From UMGS1958 sp045542415 (GTDB lineage: Bacteria > Bacillota > Clostridia > UBA1381), in NCBI GenBank assembly GCA_045542415.1, contig JAZQKZ010000054.1, forward strand, positions 1-31,118: 31,118 nt of DNA, given 5' to 3'. A program made the position numbers and the translations under genes. Numbering within the stretch: position 1 is the first letter of the stretch; each line of letters begins with the position of its first letter. Under the pieces are notes generated by a model, which was given only the letters and a program-made list of their open reading frames with translations, searched no databases and had not been told where the DNA came from. Shown one piece after another: positions 8,094 to 15,917 of the stretch.

Positions 8094-9200
8094 ATGAAAA
8101 AAGTAATGCTTGTATTCGGTACACGTCCGGAGGCTATCAAGATGTGTCCGCTTGTAAACGAGTTAAAAAGCCGTGAGGCGATTGAGACAGTTGTATGTGT
8201 AACAGGTCAGCACCGTCAGATGCTCGACCAGGTATTAGAGGCTTTTAATGTAGTGCCTGACTATGATTTGTCAATCATGAAAGACCGTCAGACATTATTT
8301 GACGTTACTACAAATATTTTAAACAGAATAAAGGATGTTTTAGAGGAAGTGAAGCCGGATGTTGTGCTTGTTCACGGCGACACCTCAACTACATTTGTTA
8401 CAGCTCTTGCCTGCTTCTATTTACAGATTCCGGTAGGACATGTTGAGGCGGGTCTGCGAACCTACAATATCTATTCACCCTATCCGGAGGAGTTTAACCG
8501 TCAGGCGGTGGGTATAATTTCGCAGTATAACTTTGCACCGACCGAGCTTTCAAAAAACAATCTTGTTCGCGAGGGAAAAAATCCCGACTCTATCTATGTT
8601 ACAGGTAATACGGCAATTGATGCATTAAAGACAACGGTGCGTGAGGATTACACAAATGAGCATCTTGAATGGGCAAAGGACAGCCGTCTGATTATGATTA
8701 CAGCACACAGACGTGAGAATCTTGGCGAGCCTATGAAGCATATGTTCCGTGCAATCCGTCGCATTATTGACGAGAATCCCGATATCAAGGCGATTTATCC
8801 GATTCATATGAATCCGGCAGTAAGAGAGATTGCAAACAGTATCTTAGGTGATGAGGACAGAATAAGAATTATTGAGCCGCTTGAAGTGCTTGACTTCCAT
8901 AACTTCCTCTCACGCAGCTATCTCATTCTTACAGACAGCGGCGGTATTCAGGAGGAGGCTCCGTCACTTGGCAAGCCGGTATTGGTAATGCGTGACACAA
9001 CAGAGCGTCCGGAGGGAATTGCCGCAGGTACATTAAAGCTTGTCGGAACAGAAGAAGAGACGATTTATAATACATTCAAGCTCTTGCTGGAGGATAAGTC
9101 GGAATATGACAAGATGAGCAAGGCTTCAAATCCTTACGGTGACGGCAGAACAAGTGAGAGAATTGCCGATATATTAGAGGGCAAAGAGGTAAATTATTAA
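8094..9200 (+). CDS. wecB: UDP-N-acetylglucosamine 2-epimerase (non-hydrolysing)
   Basis: A 368-residue cytoplasmic enzyme that converts UDP-GlcNAc to UDP-ManNAc, the usual length for the family. Motifs are GTRPEAIKMCPL (9-20), VHGDTSTT with Asp96, HVEAGLRTY with Glu118, YPEEFNRQ with Glu132/133, HRREN with His205, and DSGGIQEEAPSLGKPVL with TTERPEG near the C-terminus. These fit the catalytic Asp, two Glu and His of the family. The ribosome site GAAAGGA precedes the ATG. The stop overlaps the start of the exporter permease (TAATG). UDP-ManNAc feeds teichoic-acid-like or secondary cell wall polymers. Pyruvylated ManNAc polymers are the known ligand of SLH domains, which fits the SLH proteins in this window. 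Another common name is mnaA. Confidence 0.95.
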   Translation: MKKVMLVFGTRPEAIKMCPLVNELKSREAIETVVCVTGQHRQMLDQVLEAFNVVPDYDLSIMKDRQTLFDVTTNILNRIKDVLEEVKPDVVLVHGDTSTTFVTALACFYLQIPVGHVEAGLRTYNIYSPYPEEFNRQAVGIISQYNFAPTELSKNNLVREGKNPDSIYVTGNTAIDALKTTVREDYTNEHLEWAKDSRLIMITAHRRENLGEPMKHMFRAIRRIIDENPDIKAIYPIHMNPAVREIANSILGDEDRIRIIEPLEVLDFHNFLSRSYLILTDSGGIQEEAPSLGKPVLVMRDTTERPEGIAAGTLKLVGTEEETIYNTFKLLLEDKSEYDKMSKASNPYGDGRTSERIADILEGKEVNY

Positions 9201-10045
9201 TGGCTAATCAGGAATGGACAACGATAATCCGTCCGAAAACCCGCCTGCTTGAGCTCAAGCTCCGTGAGGTGTGGCAATACCGTGACCTCATATACATGTT
9301 TCTGAAAAGGAATTTCAACAGTGCATACAAGCAGACGATTTTAGGACCGCTGTGGTTTCTTATAACACCGCTTTTATCCTCGTCAATGTACACTGTTATA
9401 TTCGGACAGATTGCAAAAATCTCAACAGACGGAGTTCCGCAGTTTCTGTTTTATCTTGCGGGCAATACGGCATGGGGATATTTCTCTTCGTGTCTGACAA
9501 GTACCTCGCATACGTTTACGTCAAATGCGGCAATTTTCGGTAAGGTGTATTTTCCGAGACTTGTCTCCCCTATCACAACGGTTATATATGCACTGCTTTC
9601 GTTCTTCATACAGATAGTGCTGATGCTTGTCGTTATGGGAATATTTGCGTTGAGGGGCATTTATGTAGAGCCTAATCTGCATTTGCTGCTACTGCCGCTT
9701 CTGATTGTTGAAATGGCACTTATGGGCATGGGCTTCGGCATTATAATATCATCGGTAACAACAAAGTACCGCGACCTTGCGATACTTGTAAGCTTTGGTG
9801 TATCGCTATGGATGTATGCAACTCCGGTTGTATATCCGGTATCGCAGATACCTGATAATATGCACAATATTTTCATGCTCAACCCGATGGCACCGATAGT
9901 AAATAACTTCCGCTATGCATTCCTTGGCTGCGGCAGCTTTGACTGGCAGTATTGGGGAATAAGCTGGGCGGTTACCGTTGTGGTGCTTCTGGTTGGAATT
10001 GTGATATTCAACAAGGTAGAAAAAACCTTTATGGATACGGTTTGA
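9200..10045 (+). CDS. wzm: Polysaccharide ABC exporter, permease (Wzm/TagG type)
   Basis: A 281-residue membrane protein of the ABC-2 type, which moves lipid-linked polysaccharide across the membrane. It opens with RPKTRLLELKLREVWQYRDLIYMFLKRNF and YKQTILGPLWFLITPLL, which is typical of the Wzm/TagG/RfbA group. About six hydrophobic segments follow (for example SFFIQIVLMLVVMGIFAL and AVTVVVLLVGIVIF). The conserved NPMAPIVNNFRYAFLG lies before the last segments. The start shares one base with the wecB stop, which points to translational coupling. The ATPase partner follows 19 bases later. Whether the cargo is a teichoic acid or another wall polymer cannot be told. Confidence 0.92.
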   Translation: MANQEWTTIIRPKTRLLELKLREVWQYRDLIYMFLKRNFNSAYKQTILGPLWFLITPLLSSSMYTVIFGQIAKISTDGVPQFLFYLAGNTAWGYFSSCLTSTSHTFTSNAAIFGKVYFPRLVSPITTVIYALLSFFIQIVLMLVVMGIFALRGIYVEPNLHLLLLPLLIVEMALMGMGFGIIISSVTTKYRDLAILVSFGVSLWMYATPVVYPVSQIPDNMHNIFMLNPMAPIVNNFRYAFLGCGSFDWQYWGISWAVTVVVLLVGIVIFNKVEKTFMDTV

Positions 10046-10064
10046 TTAGTTATGATTTAGCGTA

Positions 10065-11336
10065 ATGGAGAAAAACGTGAATACAGTAATAAAAATAGAA
10101 AACGTAAAAAAGCAATACCGTTTAGGCACAATCGGCGGCGGCACTTTAAAGGGTGATTTGCAGAGCTGGTGGGCAAGAGTCCGCCATAAGGAGGATCCCA
10201 ACCTGCGTGTTGACCAGACGGCATATAAATATAACGAAAAATTTATGGCGTTAGACGGTATTGACCTTGAAATAAAAAAGGGCGAAGCAATAGGCCTTAT
10301 TGGCTCGAACGGTGCGGGTAAATCGACACTGTTGAAGCTTCTTTCCCGTGTCACCGCACCTACAGAGGGTACGATATACATAAACGGTAAAATCTCAAGC
10401 ATGCTTGAGGTGGGTACAGGCTTTCACGGTGAGCTTACGGGCAGAGAGAACATATATTTAAACGGTGCAATACTCGGCATGTCAAGAGCCGAGGTAAGTG
10501 AAAAAATTGAGGATATTATCGAGTTTTCAGAGTGCCGTCAGTTTATTGATACGCCTGTAAAGCGTTATTCGTCGGGAATGTTTGTCAAGCTCGCGTTCAG
10601 TGTAGCGGCACATCTTGATAATGATATAATGCTTATGGATGAGGTTCTTGCTGTAGGAGATATGGCGTTCCAGAAGAAGTGTATTGAAAAGATGCTTGAG
10701 GTTGTAAGGACAGCAGGTAAAACAATTATTTATGTGAGTCATAACATGCAGACTATCCGCCAGCTTTGCTCAAGAGGCGTTGTCCTGAGTAAGGGCAAGG
10801 TTGTATATGACGGCGAGGTTGAGCAGGCAATAGGCTTGTATCTCAATCAGGCAAAGATGCAGACAAAGATGCACTATGATTTCGGTGACGGGACTCACGG
10901 CTGGAATTTCCTTACAGATAAAACCAGGCTCCTTTCGCTTGATGTAACAGAGCGTGATTCAATGGTTGTAAAGGACGGCGAAAAGCTGAAGTTCCGCCTT
11001 AAATGGGAGGCCAAGGAGGATATCGATGCATTGGGACTGCGTATGATGGTACACAATAATGACCAGGCAGTTATTGCAACTTCGGTGTGTCCTTCGTTTA
11101 TGGACTGTAAAAAGGGCGAGATCTATGAGCGTGAATTTGAAATGGATGTAAGCGCTCTTTGTACCGGCACATACAAGGTGCTTATGGTACAGTATGAGTC
11201 GGACGAGCTTGGTAATGTAATTGATTCGGATGCAGTATGGCCGGGGTTGGTTTTTGAAAGAGAAAACAAGTCGTCGCTCGACTGGAAGCCGAAGCTTTTC
11301 GGTGATATAGAGTTGCCGGAGATGAGTGTAAGATGA
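10065..11336 (+). CDS. wzt: Polysaccharide ABC exporter, ATPase with Wzt C-terminal domain
   Basis: A 423-residue ATPase that powers the permease just upstream. Walker A is GSNGAGKST (80-88), the signature is YSSGM (158-162), Walker B is IMLMDE ending at Glu183, and the switch His is His206 (VSHN). Residues about 260-423 form an extra domain (KLKFRLKWEAKEDIDALGLRMM, TGTYKVLMVQYESDELGNV) like the Wzt carboxyl domain, which in some systems recognises the finished polysaccharide. The ATG at 10065 lacks a ribosome site, whereas the in-frame GTG at 10077 has GGAG six bases upstream, so translation may begin at codon 5. It is the last gene of the operon, before a bidirectional terminator. Confidence 0.92.
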   Translation: MEKNVNTVIKIENVKKQYRLGTIGGGTLKGDLQSWWARVRHKEDPNLRVDQTAYKYNEKFMALDGIDLEIKKGEAIGLIGSNGAGKSTLLKLLSRVTAPTEGTIYINGKISSMLEVGTGFHGELTGRENIYLNGAILGMSRAEVSEKIEDIIEFSECRQFIDTPVKRYSSGMFVKLAFSVAAHLDNDIMLMDEVLAVGDMAFQKKCIEKMLEVVRTAGKTIIYVSHNMQTIRQLCSRGVVLSKGKVVYDGEVEQAIGLYLNQAKMQTKMHYDFGDGTHGWNFLTDKTRLLSLDVTERDSMVVKDGEKLKFRLKWEAKEDIDALGLRMMVHNNDQAVIATSVCPSFMDCKKGEIYEREFEMDVSALCTGTYKVLMVQYESDELGNVIDSDAVWPGLVFERENKSSLDWKPKLFGDIELPEMSVR

Positions 11337-11353
11337 ACCGCATTTAAAAACCG

Positions 11354-11385
11354 AAGAGGGGATGTTCACACAAACATCCCCTCTT
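11354..11385. terminator. Bidirectional terminator between convergent operons
   Basis: Perfect 13-base stem AAGAGGGGATGTT / AACATCCCCTCTT with a six-base loop. Downstream on the plus strand is ATATTT. On the minus strand the stem is followed closely by TTTTT. It serves both the exporter operon (plus) and the his-ttcA operon (minus), whose last stop is 4 bases away. Confidence 0.85.
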
Positions 11386-11389
11386 ATAT

Positions 11390-12094
11390 TTACTTCCAGT
11401 CATCAAGTCCGGTACTTATCGCATTAAACAACCGCTTTCGCAGTCCCCGTGCTGATTTTTCGTCAAGCATATCAATAATTTCTTTCATATCCGCACGCTT
11501 AGTCAGTCCGTCAACCGGACACAGACTCTTTACAACCGGGATATTACAGTCACGCACCATTGATTTTATATCACATTCTCTTACATATATAAGCGGACGT
11601 ATCTGATATATGTCCGTACGGCTCAGATATGTTACGGGCGAGAATGTATGCAGCCTGCCCTCGTATAAGAGGCTCAGGAAAAATGTTTCAAGTACATCAT
11701 CGATGTGATGTCCCAGAGCAACCTTTTTGCATCCGTTTTCTATCGCAAATTCATTTAACGCACCCCGACGCATTTTCGCGCACAGTGAGCATGGATTTGC
11801 TTCCTTGCGTTCGTCAAAAACTATTTCCTTTATCTGGGTATATTTCACCTTGTATTCAATTCCGAGCTTTTTGCAAAATTCCTCAACCTCGCTGTAATCG
11901 GCTTTGTAGCCCATGTCAAGAGTGAGGCCTATTACCTCGAACTTTTTTGAATAGTATTTTGATAAATCAGCAAGTGCTGCAGCAAGTGCAAGCGAGTCTT
12001 TACCGCCCGAAATGCCCACAGCGACTCTGTCGCCGTCTTCTATCATGTTATAGCGGTCAACCGCTTTGCGTACAAGTCCCGTCAGTCTCTGCAT
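11390..12094 (-). CDS. TtcA-like PP-loop tRNA thiolation protein
   Basis: A 234-residue cytoplasmic protein of the PP-loop ATPase superfamily. The ATP pyrophosphatase loop is SGGKDS (29-34). A CSLC motif (Cys102, Cys105) and a third cysteine at Cys192 (SLCPVDG) match the iron-sulphur ligands of TtcA, which makes 2-thiocytidine at position 32 of some tRNAs. GHHIDD (128-133) is also typical. Clostridia carry several TtcA/TilS-like paralogues, so the exact tRNA target is uncertain. Its start overlaps the 3' end of hisA by 13 bases, so it is the last gene of the his operon and is probably translationally coupled. Confidence 0.82.
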   Translation of the reverse strand: MQRLTGLVRKAVDRYNMIEDGDRVAVGISGGKDSLALAAALADLSKYYSKKFEVIGLTLDMGYKADYSEVEEFCKKLGIEYKVKYTQIKEIVFDERKEANPCSLCAKMRRGALNEFAIENGCKKVALGHHIDDVLETFFLSLLYEGRLHTFSPVTYLSRTDIYQIRPLIYVRECDIKSMVRDCNIPVVKSLCPVDGLTKRADMKEIIDMLDEKSARGLRKRLFNAISTGLDDWK

Positions 12095-12798
12095 TTTTCT
12101 ATTGCCTCTGTTAAGTTTACGTTATCAGTATATAAAGCACGTCCCACGATTACGCCCTCAACACCTGTATCAGCGAGTGAGAGTATATGCTCAAGTGAGC
12201 CTACGCCGCCCGATGCAATAATGTCCGCGTCAACTGCTGAAGCCATTTCACGCATTGCCTCAACATTCGGGCCCGCAAGTGTACCGTCTGTTGCGATATC
12301 AGTATAGACAATTGTTTTAACGCCTAAATCAACCATTTTCTTGGCAAATTCAACAGCTGTAAATTCGCTTGTCTTTTCCCAGCCCTCGATTGCAACCATA
12401 CCGTCCTTGGCATCAATTCCGATTACGATTTTATCGCCGTATTTTTCAACTGCCTTTTTTACAAAGTCCGCATCAGAAACCGCCTTTGTACCAATAATTA
12501 CACGGTTTATGCCGCATGCAAGTCTTGATTCAATATCCTCCATTGTGCGGATACCGCCGCCTGTCTGTACAGGCACGCTTACACGCTTGCAGATTTCCTC
12601 AATGGCTTTAGCATTGACACCGCTGCCCTTTAAAGCACCGTCGAGGTCAACCACATGGATAAATTCGCCGCCGAGCGACTCCCACTTGGCTGCCATGTCG
12701 GCAGGTGAATTACCATATACTGTAACATCGGAAAAGCGTCCCTGTAAAAGTCTGACGCAGTTTCCGTCCTTTATATCTATTGCAGGATAAATTCTCAT
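12082..12798 (-). CDS. hisA: ProFAR isomerase, histidine biosynthesis
   Basis: A 238-residue (beta/alpha)8 barrel enzyme that isomerises the phosphoribosylformimino intermediate (ProFAR to PRFAR), the fourth step of histidine synthesis. Visible motifs are YPAIDIKDG with Asp8, VVDLDGA, VQTGGGIR, RVIIGTKA, IGIDAKDG, YTDIATDGTL, and a C-terminal IIASGGVG and GVIVGRALY. The two half-barrel phosphate sites (GGGIR and SGGVG) are intact. It lies 19 bases after hisG and overlaps the TtcA-like gene by 13 bases. The usual neighbours hisD, hisB, hisH, hisF and hisI are not in the window, so the pathway genes are split in this genome. Confidence 0.96.
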   Translation of the reverse strand: MRIYPAIDIKDGNCVRLLQGRFSDVTVYGNSPADMAAKWESLGGEFIHVVDLDGALKGSGVNAKAIEEICKRVSVPVQTGGGIRTMEDIESRLACGINRVIIGTKAVSDADFVKKAVEKYGDKIVIGIDAKDGMVAIEGWEKTSEFTAVEFAKKMVDLGVKTIVYTDIATDGTLAGPNVEAMREMASAVDADIIASGGVGSLEHILSLADTGVEGVIVGRALYTDNVNLTEAIEKCRD

Positions 12799-12817
12799 AG
12801 CTGTTTCCTTTCCCCTG

Positions 12818-13462
12818 TTATTCCTCGCTTGTAATCTGCGTAAAATGCTCTACAATCTTCATTATACGTTCTGTTTCCATCTTCATGCTCACCTTGTTCA
12901 CAATAAATCTTGCACTCAGGTCAACAATTTCTTCGAGAACGTCAAGTCCGTTGGCACGGAGCGTTGAGCCTGTTTCCACAATATCAACTATTACATCCGA
13001 AAGACCTACAAGCGGTGCAAGCTCTACTGAGCCGTTGAGCTTTATTATTTCAACTGTCTGTCCGTATGTTTCTCTGAAATGCTTTGCAGCAATCTTTGTA
13101 TATTTTGATGCAACTGTGAGGTTGGTCATTGTATGAATTTTATCCTTTAATTCAAGCGGACCGCATACGCACATACGGCATTTACCAAAGCCGAGGTCAA
13201 CCATCTCATAAAGGTTTCTGCTTTCCTCAAGAAGCGTATCCTTGCCGACAATTCCGATATCTGCCGCACCGTACTCCACATAGGTCGGTACATCCGACGC
13301 CTTTACAAGGATGAATTTCATCTTATACTCTTCATTTGTAAAGATGAGCTTTCTTGTATTTTTGTCTTTCATTTCCGAGCAGTCCATGCCAATCTGCGAA
13401 AATATATCCATAGCCAGCTCTGCGAGCCTGCCCTTGGCTAAAGCCACTGTCAAATATCTCAT
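12818..13462 (-). CDS. hisG: ATP phosphoribosyltransferase, short catalytic subunit
   Basis: A 214-residue enzyme for the first, committed step of histidine synthesis (ATP plus PRPP). It is the short form, which lacks the C-terminal regulatory domain and needs HisZ for activity and feedback control. Motifs are YLTVALAKGRL at the N-terminus, ADIGIVGKDTL, KLNGSVELAPLVGLSDVIVDIVETGSTLRANGL split over 137-170 (with the PRPP-binding DIVETGSTLRAN), and LIVN-like RFIVNK near the end. Only 3 bases separate it from the hisZ stop, so the two partner subunits are coupled. Confidence 0.96.
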   Translation of the reverse strand: MRYLTVALAKGRLAELAMDIFSQIGMDCSEMKDKNTRKLIFTNEEYKMKFILVKASDVPTYVEYGAADIGIVGKDTLLEESRNLYEMVDLGFGKCRMCVCGPLELKDKIHTMTNLTVASKYTKIAAKHFRETYGQTVEIIKLNGSVELAPLVGLSDVIVDIVETGSTLRANGLDVLEEIVDLSARFIVNKVSMKMETERIMKIVEHFTQITSEE

Positions 13463-13465
13463 ATC

Positions 13466-14767
13466 TTAAAATCTCCTGAATCCCATATCCTCTGCCGAGG
13501 GCGTAAATGCATCCTCGCTGTAGCCTAAAAACTCGTCTGCAGTTGTATTGATTGTGTTGTTCTGCAACAAATCATACAGCTTCAATGCTCCGTCCGGGAA
13601 TGCTCTTATTATACATTCCTGTGCTGTTTCTTTTGCATATTCAAGTGCAGCGTCAAAGTCGCCGTCACCGATATACATTTCAACCAGACATCCGTTTACA
13701 CGCAGATTTGATGCCACCTCATAAGCAACTCCGTCTGCCTTTTCCTCCGCAAAAATGAGAGTTGAGCCAATCTTCGAATCGCTTAACTTATCCTTGAGTG
13801 CAACCATCAGACGGTTTATTCCCATAGCCACGCCGACCGCACCTCTTGCCACGCCGAACTTTGACATAAGATTATCGTATCTGCCGCCGGCACATATCGG
13901 GAATCCGACACCATGCGTATAGCCCTTGAAGATAGAGCCTGTGTAATAGTCAATACTCTGGAGCATTCCGAGGTCAAGTGAGATATATTTCTCAAAGCCG
14001 TAAAGGCAAAGCACGTCATAAATCTTTTTAAGGTTGTCAAGTGCCGCCTTTGATGTTTCGTTAAGCTCTTTGATATTTGCACGTTCAATAACCGAGCTGT
14101 TTCCGAACAGATACGGTAAGTCAATAATCAGCTGCTTGAGGTTATCATCAATATCCATGTCCTTTATAAGAAGCTTTATTCCCATGCTGTCCTTGGTATC
14201 GATTCGCTCTCTGATTTTTTCGGTAAGCTCTGTATCAAAGCCTGCCTGCTCAACAATTCCGTTGAAGAATGCAACCTGACCGATTTCGATTGAAAATTCT
14301 TCAATGCCAAGTGCGATAATTGACTCAATTGCACACGAGATGACCTCTGCATCGGCAAGGTGTGAATTTGAGCCTATAAGCTCTATACCCGTCTGAGCAA
14401 TTTCACGCTGTCGGGTTTCCTCCGAGTTTTCATGGCGATAAACACTGCCTGTATAGAGATAGCGAAGCGGTCCGTTTTTGTCGGCTGCTTTTGTTGCCGC
14501 CATTCGTGCTATTGAGGTTGTGAAATCGGGACGAAGTGCAAGGATGCGACCCTGTTCATCAAAGAACTTGAAAAGAGCCTCCTGTGAAATCATTCCGCCC
14601 TCACCTATGTAGCAGTCATAGTATTCAAATGCAGGAGTTTCAACCTCTCTGTAGCCTGCTGCTTCCATGACTGATAATACGGTAGATTCTATATGCTTTT
14701 TTATGTTACACTCTTCCGGGAGGATATCGTTTGTTCCCGTAGGTGTGTGAAGCTTCCAATCTGACAT
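13466..14767 (-). CDS. hisZ: ATP phosphoribosyltransferase regulatory subunit
   Basis: A 433-residue HisRS-like protein that forms a complex with short HisG and gives it activity and histidine sensitivity. The N-terminus is HTPTGTNDILPEE. The motif LRPDFTTSIARM replaces the usual LRPEGT of true histidyl-tRNA synthetase, which supports HisZ. RHENSEETRQREIAQTGIELIG and GGRYDNLMSKFG follow. The C-terminal part is more divergent. The start is set at 14767 (MSDWKLH), which has AGGAAAGG upstream. An ATG at 14809 lies in the leader repeat and lacks a ribosome site. It is the first gene of the hisZ-hisG-hisA-ttcA-like operon, behind the promoter at 14890-14918. Confidence 0.93.
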   Translation of the reverse strand: MSDWKLHTPTGTNDILPEECNIKKHIESTVLSVMEAAGYREVETPAFEYYDCYIGEGGMISQEALFKFFDEQGRILALRPDFTTSIARMAATKAADKNGPLRYLYTGSVYRHENSEETRQREIAQTGIELIGSNSHLADAEVISCAIESIIALGIEEFSIEIGQVAFFNGIVEQAGFDTELTEKIRERIDTKDSMGIKLLIKDMDIDDNLKQLIIDLPYLFGNSSVIERANIKELNETSKAALDNLKKIYDVLCLYGFEKYISLDLGMLQSIDYYTGSIFKGYTHGVGFPICAGGRYDNLMSKFGVARGAVGVAMGINRLMVALKDKLSDSKIGSTLIFAEEKADGVAYEVASNLRVNGCLVEMYIGDGDFDAALEYAKETAQECIIRAFPDGALKLYDLLQNNTINTTADEFLGYSEDAFTPSAEDMGFRRF

Positions 14768-14795
14768 TATAATTGTTCCTTTCCTGTTGTAAATT

Positions 14796-14830
14796 ATGGT
14801 TAAGTGCAAACCAATACACCGCTAAACCAT
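14796..14830. repeat. 35-base dispersed repeat, copy B (hisZ leader)
   Basis: This unit matches copy A at 403-437 at 33 of 35 positions and has the same orientation on the plus strand. It lies inside the hisZ leader, 28 bases from the start codon. Because its ends are inverted copies (ATGGTTaAG and CTaAACCAT), the transcript could fold into a hairpin just ahead of the ribosome site on either strand. Confidence 0.75.
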
Positions 14831-14851
14831 AACTCACCAAAACTACATTCA

Positions 14852-14875
14852 CTTTATCGTGCTAAATCGATAAAG
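14852..14875 (-). promoter_or_regulatory. Hairpin or operator in the his operon leader
   Basis: Perfect inverted repeat CTTTATCG / CGATAAAG with an 8-base spacer. It lies just downstream of the expected transcription start (about 14883). No T run follows, so it is not a normal terminator. It could be a repressor operator or an RNA hairpin. No T-box pattern was recognised in the leader. Confidence 0.55.
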
Positions 14876-14889
14876 CAGACAATATTGAT

Positions 14890-14918
14890 ATTATAACTCA
14901 CATTAATACATTTGTCAA
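14890..14918 (-). promoter_or_regulatory. Consensus sigma-A promoter of the his operon
   Basis: On the minus strand TTGACA (14913-14918), exactly 17 bases, then TATAAT (14890-14895). Both boxes are perfect matches. The leader to the hisZ ATG is about 115 bases and carries the hairpin at 14852-14875 and the 35-base repeat. Confidence 0.92.
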
Positions 14919-14925
14919 GCCTAAA

Positions 14926-15849
14926 TTACAGCTTTAATTCAAAATCCTCGTCACGGTCACAGCAAAGCTTTCCGTCCTCTACTTTGAGTCTTGCTACCTG
15001 GATACAGGTGCGGTCAAATGAACCGTCATCACATGTGCCGCCGGCAAGACGTATTTCGTTTTCCCAGAATGGATGCGTGAAATAGAATATATATGCTTCA
15101 TCGCCGCTTACCACAACGTCGGCATGGTTCGCCATAACTCCGTCCCATTCACGCTTTCCGCCCTCTCGCAGTATTACACCGTTCTTTGTCCAGCTGCAAT
15201 AGTCCTTTGATTCATATACTCCGAGTCCGTTCCATTCGTCTGTAATCATCCATATCTTACCACCAAGCTCAAATACATTCGGACCCTCGTGGTGACGGTC
15301 GGTTATCTCTGCTTCTCCTGCTGTCCAGTTAAATAAGTCCTTGCTTGTCGCAGTGTATGACAGTGAGCCGTGTGCCTCGTCCTTATACCACATCTTGTAT
15401 GTACCGTCCGGCAGCTGATGCACACATGCATCAATTACCCTGTCAGATGAAAGCTCAAGCACATTTTCAAATTCCCAGTTCCATAAATCGTCTGAGGTGT
15501 AGTGGATAATGTGGCGTTCCCAATTCCAGTCAGTCGGGATGCCTGTGATATAGCTCACATACATGTGATATTCGCCCTCGCCCCATATTATCTCCGGTGC
15601 CCAGAACGTATTGTGACCAAACTCAAAATCAAGCTCCGGAAGAGTGCCGCGATATAACCAGCGGTTTCCGTCCTTTGATACCGCAACACCTATTGCGGTG
15701 CCGTGAATGTGTGCTACGCCTACCGAATTGATACCGCTGCGGCGTTGGGTGTAGAACATCCACCACTCCTCACGCTCGCGGTTCCATATTACTACCGGGT
15801 CTGTCGGTGCGTCATAAATAGGGTCTCTGAATAAAGGTGCTTTTGCCAT
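14926..15849 (-). CDS. GH43/GH32-like five-bladed beta-propeller glycosidase
   Basis: A 307-residue protein without a signal peptide, so it probably acts in the cytoplasm on imported oligosaccharides. Repeated blade patterns are visible: WWMFYTQR, YHMYVSYITG, YKMWYKDEA, KIWMITDEW and AYIFYFTHP. Candidate acidic active-site residues are Asp17 (TDPVV), Glu86 (WAPEII), Asp140 (VIDACVH) and Glu188 (HEGPNVFE), in the order expected of this clan. I cannot settle whether it belongs to GH43, GH32, GH117 or a related family. The ribosome site AAGGAG is 9 bases upstream. It follows the SLH gene with a hairpin between them and no obvious promoter, so it may depend on read-through. Confidence 0.7.
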   Translation of the reverse strand: MAKAPLFRDPIYDAPTDPVVIWNREREEWWMFYTQRRSGINSVGVAHIHGTAIGVAVSKDGNRWLYRGTLPELDFEFGHNTFWAPEIIWGEGEYHMYVSYITGIPTDWNWERHIIHYTSDDLWNWEFENVLELSSDRVIDACVHQLPDGTYKMWYKDEAHGSLSYTATSKDLFNWTAGEAEITDRHHEGPNVFELGGKIWMITDEWNGLGVYESKDYCSWTKNGVILREGGKREWDGVMANHADVVVSGDEAYIFYFTHPFWENEIRLAGGTCDDGSFDRTCIQVARLKVEDGKLCCDRDEDFELKL

Positions 15850-15879
15850 TGTTCTCTCTCCTTTAATATATCAACTCTT

Positions 15880-15912
15880 TTAAAAGGGTACCGCATTGCG
15901 ATACCCTTTTAA
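15880..15912 (-). terminator. Hairpin after the SLH gene, probable (partial) terminator
   Basis: Inverted repeat TTAAAAGGGTA / TACCCTTTTAA with an 11-base loop, starting 6 bases after the SLH stop. The T residues lie inside the 3' arm and are followed by AAAAG, so termination may be incomplete. This would let some transcript reach the glycosidase gene. Confidence 0.7.
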
Positions 15913-15917
15913 GTAAA

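Noticed and set aside
13466..14767. Histidyl-tRNA synthetase instead of HisZ
   Set aside because: LRPDFTT replaces LRPEGT, and the gene is directly coupled to a short HisG.
14768..14890. T-box riboswitch ahead of hisZ
   Set aside because: The leader is only about 115 bases, no T-box sequence or terminator with T run is present, and the hairpin seen is too small.
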